Part shown: in pieces, positions 57,957 through 64,000 of the stretch | Layout of the letters: every line of letters begins with the position of its first letter | Position numbering within the stretch: position 1 is the first letter of the stretch | DNA from: Paractinoplanes toevensis | GTDB taxonomy: Bacteria > Actinomycetota > Actinomycetes > Mycobacteriales > Micromonosporaceae | NCBI RefSeq assembly: GCF_018332695.1 | Contig: NZ_BOQN01000038.1 | Location: forward strand, 186,001 to 250,000 | Reading direction: 5' to 3' | Length of the DNA stretch: 64,000 nt | The notes under the pieces: generated by a model | What the model was told of the DNA's origin: nothing | What the model saw: the letters and a program-made list of their open reading frames with translations, nothing else | The model's database searches: none | Position numbers and translations under genes: made by a program

Positions 57957-59032
57957 CCGACACCCACGTCGCGGCGCCGGCGAAGACCGCGGCGCCACCG
58001 CCGGACGCACCCCGGAACCAGGCCCTCGCCCGGGCCGCGCTGTTGCTGCTCCGTGGCCGTACCCTCGTGGTCCTCGTCCTTCTGATCTTGATCTTCAGCG
58101 CCATCTCGTCGGAGTACCTGACGCAGAGCAACCTGATCCTGATGACCAAGCACGTGGCCATCAACGCGATCCTGGCCATCGGCGTCACGTTCGTCATCCT
58201 CACCGGCGGTATCGATCTGTCGGTCGGCTCGATCGCGGGGCTGGCCAGCATGGTCTCCGGCGGGCTGCTGTTCAAGGGGTTGAACGTGCCGGGCGGCACG
58301 GTCTTCTTCTCGGTGGCCGTCGTGATCCTGATCGGCATCGTGGTGGGTGCGCTGGTCGGCGCGGTCAACGGCGTGCTGATCACCCGGTTCAAGGTGGCGC
58401 CGTTCATCGCCACGCTCGGCATGCTGTACGTCGCTCGCGGCCTGGCCCAGCTGCACAGCAACGGCGGCACCTACCCCGATCTGGCCGGTTCCGCCGCGCG
58501 GGGGAACGAAGGCTTCCACTTCATCGGGGTGGACAGCCTGCTCGGCATCCCGGTCGCCGTCTGGATCATGGTGCTGGTCGCGGTCGCCGCCATCGTGGTC
58601 ACCACCCGGACGCCCTTCGGGCGCCGGATCTTCGCGGTGGGCGGCAACGAACGCGCCGCGGTCCTCTCCGGCATCCGGGTCAACCGCATCAAGATCGCCG
58701 TGTACGTGATCTCGGGCGCCTGCGCCGCGCTCGCCGGTCTCCTGCTCACGTCGGAGTTGGGTGCCGCTTACCCGGACACCGCCACCACCTACGAGCTCAA
58801 CGCGATCGCCGCCGCGGTCCTCGGCGGCACCGCCCTAGCCGGCGGCCGCGGCACCATCATCGGCACCGTCATGGGTGCCTTCGTCATCGGCTTCCTCAGC
58901 GACGGCCTGGTCCTGGTGGGGGTCTCCACCTTCTGGCAGTCGGTGGTCAAGGGCGCCGTCATCGTCTTCGCGGTCATCACCGAGCAGGCGCAGCAGCGCC
59001 TGCAGTCGGGTCTCACCAAAAGAACGGCCTGA
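57953..59032 (+). CDS. sugar ABC transporter permease (RbsC type)
   Basis: A 359-residue membrane protein with about nine or ten helices and the BPD_transp_2 signature (IGVTFVILTGGIDLSVGSIAGLASMVSG; ISGACAALAGLLLTSELGAAYPD; AIAAAVLGGTALAGGRGTIIGTVMGAFVIG). It starts in the stop of the ATPase gene. It forms the membrane channel of the CUT2 importer with the ATPase and the binding protein downstream. Confidence 0.92.
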   Translation: MTDTHVAAPAKTAAPPPDAPRNQALARAALLLLRGRTLVVLVLLILIFSAISSEYLTQSNLILMTKHVAINAILAIGVTFVILTGGIDLSVGSIAGLASMVSGGLLFKGLNVPGGTVFFSVAVVILIGIVVGALVGAVNGVLITRFKVAPFIATLGMLYVARGLAQLHSNGGTYPDLAGSAARGNEGFHFIGVDSLLGIPVAVWIMVLVAVAAIVVTTRTPFGRRIFAVGGNERAAVLSGIRVNRIKIAVYVISGACAALAGLLLTSELGAAYPDTATTYELNAIAAAVLGGTALAGGRGTIIGTVMGAFVIGFLSDGLVLVGVSTFWQSVVKGAVIVFAVITEQAQQRLQSGLTKRTA

Positions 59033-60022
<990 letters not shown>

Positions 60023-60055
60023 CCCCGCATCACGAAGCACCGAGGAGAGAACCCC

Positions 60056-60937
60056 ATGCTGGTCGCCGACCCCCGTACCGCCGCTGCCTGGCGCCTGCTC
60101 CGGCAGGAGATCGCCGAGGCCGCGCCGGAGCGACGCCGCGAGCTGTTGCGGCAGCGGGCCAACCAGTCCCGCGCAGCCGACCTGCACATGATCGGCCGGG
60201 CCGGCCTGGGTCACGTGGGCGGTGACATGTCGGTCCTCGACATCCTCACCACGCTGTTCTTCGGGGTGCTCCGGGTCGACCCGGAGCACCCGGAGTGGGC
60301 CGACCGGGACCGGTTCGTGCTCAGCAAGGGCCACACCGCCGGCGCGCTCTACAGCACCCTCGCGGCGGCCGGCTTCTTCCCGCAGGAGGAGCTGGCGACG
60401 TTCGCCGCGCCGCTGTCCGCGCTCAACGGGCACCCCAACCGGGTCAAGGTGCCGGGTGTGGAGACCAACACCGGGCCGCTCGGCCACGGCCTGCCGGTCT
60501 CAGTCGGCATGGCGGTGGCCGGCCGGCTGGCCGGCTCCGAGCGGCACGTCTTCGTGGTGCTCGGCGACGGCGAGTTGCAGGAGGGCAGCAACTGGGAGGC
60601 GGCGATGACGGCCGGGCACCGCCGCCTGGCCAACCTCACCGCGATCGTCGACCGCAACCGCCTCCAGCAGGGTGCCCGCACCGAGGAGACCAGCGCGCTC
60701 GACCCGCTCGACGACAAGTTCCGGGCCTTCGGATGGGACGTGCACGTGGTCGACGGACATGATCATCTAGAGCTGCTGAATGTCTTCACCGCACCGCGAG
60801 GCGAGCGTCCGACCTGCGTCATCGCCAACACGATCAAGGGAAGGGGCGTCTCCTTCATGGAGGACCGCGTCGAGTGGCACCACAAGGTGCCCAGCTCCGA
60901 GCAGATCTCGCTGGCGACGGTGGAGCTGGCCCGGTGA
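60056..60937 (+). CDS. transketolase N-terminal subunit (apulose-4-phosphate transketolase A-like)
   Basis: A 293-residue thiamine-diphosphate-binding half of a split transketolase. Seen are GHVGGDMSVLDILTTLFFGV, RFVLSKGHTAGALYSTLA and the TPP/Mg motif GDGELQEGSNWEA...NLTAIVDRN, as in the first half of transketolase. Split transketolases occur in several sugar pathways. With an FGGY kinase, TIM-barrel isomerase and CUT2 importer in one operon the best-fitting known route is D-apiose catabolism (AptA-AptB, which acts on apulose 4-phosphate). It ends in a GTGA overlap with the second subunit. GAGGAGAG precedes the ATG. Confidence 0.85.
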   Translation: MLVADPRTAAAWRLLRQEIAEAAPERRRELLRQRANQSRAADLHMIGRAGLGHVGGDMSVLDILTTLFFGVLRVDPEHPEWADRDRFVLSKGHTAGALYSTLAAAGFFPQEELATFAAPLSALNGHPNRVKVPGVETNTGPLGHGLPVSVGMAVAGRLAGSERHVFVVLGDGELQEGSNWEAAMTAGHRRLANLTAIVDRNRLQQGARTEETSALDPLDDKFRAFGWDVHVVDGHDHLELLNVFTAPRGERPTCVIANTIKGRGVSFMEDRVEWHHKVPSSEQISLATVELAR

Positions 60938-61881
60938 GCGCTCCGGTGCAGGAAACTTTCGACTGCCGGGTCGCCTTTGCCGACGAGCTGATCGCGCTGG
61001 CCCGGCTGGACGAGCGGATCGTGGCGGTCTGCAACGACTCGGTCGGCTCCAGCAACCTCGTCGGGTTCGCCACCGAGTTCCCCGACCGGCTGATCAACGT
61101 GGGCATCGCCGAGCAGGACATGGTCGGCGTCGGCGCCGGTCTCGCACTCAGCGGCTACATCCCGTTCGTCTGCGGCGCCTCGCCGTTCCTGACCGGCCGG
61201 GCCCTCGAACAGATCAAGGCGGACGTCGCGTACAGCCAGTCGCCGGTCGTCCTGTGCGGGATGAGCCCCGGCATGGCCTACGGCGAACTCGGCCCCACCC
61301 ACCACTCGATCGAGGACCTGTCCTGGCTGCGGGCGATCGCCGGACTCGGCATCGTGGTGCCGGCCGACCCGAGCGAGACCCGCGCCGCCGTGCGCTGGGC
61401 CGCGGCCGCCGCCACCCCGGTCTTCCTGCGGGTGGGCCGCTTCAAGGTGCCCGCCGTGACCGGGGACCTACCGTTCACCTTCGGCACCGCGAGCACGCTC
61501 CGGGACGGCACCGACGTCACCGTGGTGGCCACCGGCACGATGGTCTCGCGCGCGCTGCAGGCCGCCGAGGAGGCCGCCGGCCAGGGCGTTTCCATCCGGG
61601 TGCTGAACATGTCGACGATCGCCCCGCTCGACGAGGAGGCGATCCGGGCCGCCGTCCGGGAGACCCGGGGCATCGTGACCGCCGAGGAGGCCACCACGAC
61701 CGGCGGGCTCGGCGCGGCGGTCGCCTCGGTGGTCGTCTCCTCGCCGGCACCGGTGCGGATGCGGATGCTCGGCGTGCACCGCGAGTTCGCCCCGACCGGC
61801 AACACCGAGTTCCTCCTCGAGCACTTCGGCCTGACCGCCGCCGACATCCGGGCGGCCGCCGTGGAGCTCGCCCATGGCTGA
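60934..61881 (+). CDS. transketolase C-terminal subunit (apulose-4-phosphate transketolase B-like)
   Basis: A 315-residue second half of a split transketolase, with the pyrimidine-binding domain (VGIAEQDMVGVGAGLALSGYIPFVC; GPTHHSIEDLSWLRAI) and the C-terminal regulatory domain (VTAEEATTTGGLGAAVASVV). The conserved glutamate that activates the thiamine ring is in GIAEQD. The GTG at 60934 overlaps the first subunit. The kinase gene starts inside its last 8 bp. It should form an A2B2 enzyme with the upstream subunit. Confidence 0.87.
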   Translation: MSAPVQETFDCRVAFADELIALARLDERIVAVCNDSVGSSNLVGFATEFPDRLINVGIAEQDMVGVGAGLALSGYIPFVCGASPFLTGRALEQIKADVAYSQSPVVLCGMSPGMAYGELGPTHHSIEDLSWLRAIAGLGIVVPADPSETRAAVRWAAAAATPVFLRVGRFKVPAVTGDLPFTFGTASTLRDGTDVTVVATGTMVSRALQAAEEAAGQGVSIRVLNMSTIAPLDEEAIRAAVRETRGIVTAEEATTTGGLGAAVASVVVSSPAPVRMRMLGVHREFAPTGNTEFLLEHFGLTAADIRAAAVELAHG

Positions 61882-63238
61882 CGGCCTCGTCCTCGCGATC
61901 GACCAGGGCACCAGTGCCACCAAGTGCCTGCTGGTCGACGCGGCCGGCGCGGTCGTGCGCCAGGCGAGCGCGCCGGTGCCGATCCGCTACCCGCAACCCG
62001 GGTGGGTCGAGCAGGACGCCGTCGAGATCCTGGACAGCGTCCTGGCCGCCGCCGCGAGGTGCCTCGACGGGGTGCCGCGCGGCGCGGTGCGGGCGGTCGG
62101 GCTCAGCACCCAGCGCGAATCGGCGGTGGTCTGGGACCGGCGCACCGGCCTTCCGGCCGGGCCGGTGCTGGGCTGGCAGGACCAGCGCGCGCTGGGCGTC
62201 TGCGACGGGCTGCGGAAGGACGCCGATCGGGTACGGGCGATCAGCGGTCTCCCGCTCGACCCGATGTTCAGCGCCGCGAAGTGGCGATGGTTGCTCGACC
62301 GCACCCCGTCGGCCGCGGTCGGCACGGTCGACTCCTGGCTGCTGTTCGCGCTGACCGGCAACCACCGGATCGAGGTCGGCAACGCCTCTCGCACGCAGCT
62401 GCTCGACGTGCGGGCCGGCCGGTGGAGCTCGGAGCTGCTCGACCTGTTCGGCATCCCGGCCGCCGTCCTCCCGGCGATCATCCCGTCGTCCGGCGAGCTC
62501 GGCACGATCGGTGAGCGCGGGGGAGTGCTGGCCGGCCTGCCGATCACCGCGGTGCTCGGCGACTCGCACGCGGCCCTCTACGCGCACGGCGCCGGCGAGG
62601 GCGACGTCAAGGCGACCTACGGCACCGGCTCGTCGATCATGCGGCTCGGGGAGGTCGCCGGCGACGCCGTCTGCCTCACCGTGGCCTGGAACGACCAGTT
62701 GGCCGCCGAGGGCAACATCCGCTCGTCCGGCGCGACCGTCGCCTGGCTGGCCGGCTTCCTCGGCGTCACCGCCGCGCGGATCGCCGACATGGCCTTGTCG
62801 GCGGCGAGCGACGGCGTTCATCTGGTGCCGGCCTTCGGCGGGCTCGCCGCACCCTGGTGGGACGACACCGCGATCGGCCTGATCAGCGGCCTCACTCTCG
62901 GCACCCGCCCGGAACAGCTGGCCCGCGCCGCCGTCGAGTCGATCGCCCACCAGGTGGCCGACGTCGTCGACGTCATGGGCGGCGCCGGCCGGCTGCTCGC
63001 CGACGGCGGTGCGAGCGAGAACGACCAGCTCATGCAGATCCAGGCCGATCTCACCGGCCGGCCGGTGCGCCGGGCGCGCACCGCCGGCCTCTCCGCGCTC
63101 GGCGCGGCCTTCCTGGCCGGTGGCATCGCCCGGCCGCTCGACTACGACGACTTCGAACCCCGTCCCAGCGACCCGGCCGTCCGCCACGCCTGGCGCGACG
63201 CGGTGGCCCGGGCCCGCACCCCCGCAGCAAGGAGCTGA
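61874..63238 (+). CDS. FGGY-family carbohydrate kinase (apulose kinase candidate)
   Basis: A 454-residue FGGY kinase (xylulokinase/glycerol kinase relatives). The ATP-binding start is [16 protein letters not shown], the substrate region [11 protein letters not shown] and [12 protein letters not shown], and the C-terminal half has [28 protein letters not shown] and [21 protein letters not shown]. It phosphorylates a free sugar or keto-sugar. Position after the transketolase halves and before an isomerase fits conversion of apulose to apulose 4-phosphate; xylulose, erythrulose or glycerol are alternatives. Confidence 0.87.
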   Translation: MADGLVLAIDQGTSATKCLLVDAAGAVVRQASAPVPIRYPQPGWVEQDAVEILDSVLAAAARCLDGVPRGAVRAVGLSTQRESAVVWDRRTGLPAGPVLGWQDQRALGVCDGLRKDADRVRAISGLPLDPMFSAAKWRWLLDRTPSAAVGTVDSWLLFALTGNHRIEVGNASRTQLLDVRAGRWSSELLDLFGIPAAVLPAIIPSSGELGTIGERGGVLAGLPITAVLGDSHAALYAHGAGEGDVKATYGTGSSIMRLGEVAGDAVCLTVAWNDQLAAEGNIRSSGATVAWLAGFLGVTAARIADMALSAASDGVHLVPAFGGLAAPWWDDTAIGLISGLTLGTRPEQLARAAVESIAHQVADVVDVMGGAGRLLADGGASENDQLMQIQADLTGRPVRRARTAGLSALGAAFLAGGIARPLDYDDFEPRPSDPAVRHAWRDAVARARTPAARS

Positions 63239-63239
63239 C

Positions 63240-64000
63240 ATGACCGACTACCCCCGCTTCGGAGCCGGACTCTGGCACTTCGCCACCTATGTCGACCGGT
63301 ACGCGACCGACGGCTACGGCCCGGCCCGCACCACCCTCGAGGCGATCGAGCTGGCCGGGCAGGTCGAGGACCTGTCGGTGGTCGACCTCAACTACCCGTT
63401 CACCCCCGGCGTCGGCCTGGACGAGGTCAAGGACGCGCTCGCCGCGCAGAACCTCACCGCCATCGGCATCACGCCCGAGATCTACCTGCGCAGGTTCAGC
63501 CGCGGCGCGTTCACCAACCCCGATCCGGGCGTACGCAAGGTGGCTCTTGATCTCATGCACGAAGCCGCCGGGATCGTCCGCGAGCTCGGCGCCGACTACG
63601 TGAAGATCTGGCCCGGCCAGGACGGCTGGGACTACCCGTTCCAGGTCGACCACCGCACGCTGTGGAAACTGGCCGTGGACGGCATGCGCGAGCTGGCCGG
63701 CGCCCACCCCGACCTGAAGTTCGCCATCGAGTACAAGCCGCGCGAACCCCGGGTGAAGATGACCTGGGACTCGGCCGCCCGCTCGCTGCTCGGCATCCAG
63801 GAGATCGGCCTGGACAACGTGGGCATCCTGCTGGACTTCGGGCACAGCCTCTACGGCGGCGAGTCGCCCGCCGACGCCGCCCAGCTGATCATCGACCACG
63901 GCCGCCTCTACGGCATGGACGTCAACGACAACCTGCGCGGCTGGGACGACGATCTGGTCGTCGGCACCGTGCACCTCACCGAGATCTTCGAGTTCTTCCA
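63240..64000 (+). CDS. sugar isomerase/epimerase, TIM barrel (D-apiose isomerase candidate), partial
   Basis: The first 253 residues are visible; the gene runs off the window. It is an AP-endonuclease-2/xylose-isomerase-like TIM barrel: [88 protein letters not shown]. The residues in FAIEYKP (Glu), LLDFGHSLY (Asp, His) and DVNDN are where metal ligands are expected. It starts 1 bp after the kinase stop. In the D-apiose pathway this position would be the isomerase making apulose. Xylose- or rhamnose-type isomerase is the alternative. Confidence 0.8.
   Translation, partial: MTDYPRFGAGLWHFATYVDRYATDGYGPARTTLEAIELAGQVEDLSVVDLNYPFTPGVGLDEVKDALAAQNLTAIGITPEIYLRRFSRGAFTNPDPGVRKVALDLMHEAAGIVRELGADYVKIWPGQDGWDYPFQVDHRTLWKLAVDGMRELAGAHPDLKFAIEYKPREPRVKMTWDSAARSLLGIQEIGLDNVGILLDFGHSLYGGESPADAAQLIIDHGRLYGMDVNDNLRGWDDDLVVGTVHLTEIFEFF

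Overview
The window is very GC-rich, with strong third-position G/C bias, many GTG starts, ATGA/GTGA start-stop overlaps, and actinobacterial families throughout: AfsR/SARP regulator, ECF sigma factor of the SigE group, DUF3072, MT0933-type 'antitoxin', rifamycin phosphotransferase with its RAE element, and a second ClpP pair. This fits a soil filamentous actinomycete. Micromonosporaceae (Actinoplanes-like) is my best guess; the genus is inference. It reads as chromosomal accessory and housekeeping DNA. I see no rRNA, tRNA, CRISPR array, prophage or intact insertion sequence.

Layout. 0-2.4 kb: end of an alpha/beta hydrolase, then a DrrAB-type ABC exporter. 2.4-8.5 kb: a large AfsR-type regulator divergent from cytosine deaminase (codA), which converges on an NCS1 permease. 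8.5-11.8 kb: two flavin monooxygenases divergent from a LysR regulator. 11.8-16.7 kb: a frameshifted hypothetical gene, secreted proteins, an M15 peptidase, and a sigma factor coupled to a membrane protein. 16.7-21.3 kb: TetR/GXWXG/alcohol dehydrogenase operon, DUF4142 protein, class V aminotransferase. 21.3-27.6 kb: small stress-type proteins, histidine kinase, bifunctional PBP, alpha-oxoamine-synthase-like enzyme. 27.7-35 kb: secreted sugar dehydrogenase, CAP protein, AI-2E-type and CPBP membrane proteins, SDR, GH75 chitosanase, EamA exporter. 34.8-41.4 kb: AraC/GlxA regulator with an MFS transporter, an unexplained 260-bp intergenic element, a second MFS gene and rph. 41.4-50.2 kb: small proteins, ArsR/M23 pair, PopR-like regulator with two clpP genes, MMPL transporter, GNAT, LysR. 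50.3-53.3 kb: SDR, two-component system with a membrane protein. 53.3-64 kb: SorC regulator, a broken DUF1593 gene, and a sugar ABC/transketolase/kinase/isomerase operon running off the window.

How the genes work together. The most coherent system is the last one. A SorC regulator faces an operon of DUF2291 lipoprotein, ribose-type ABC importer, split transketolase, FGGY kinase and TIM-barrel isomerase. That gene set matches the transketolase route of D-apiose catabolism, and an identical 12-bp near-palindrome sits at the regulator start and at the operon start. Three other local circuits have readable DNA sites: a rifamycin-associated element in front of rph, a PopR-type operator in front of the clpP pair, and a 41-bp perfect palindrome filling the rph/MFS junction. 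Two genes carry frameshifts (11779-12494 and 54377-55639). These could be real decay or sequencing errors.
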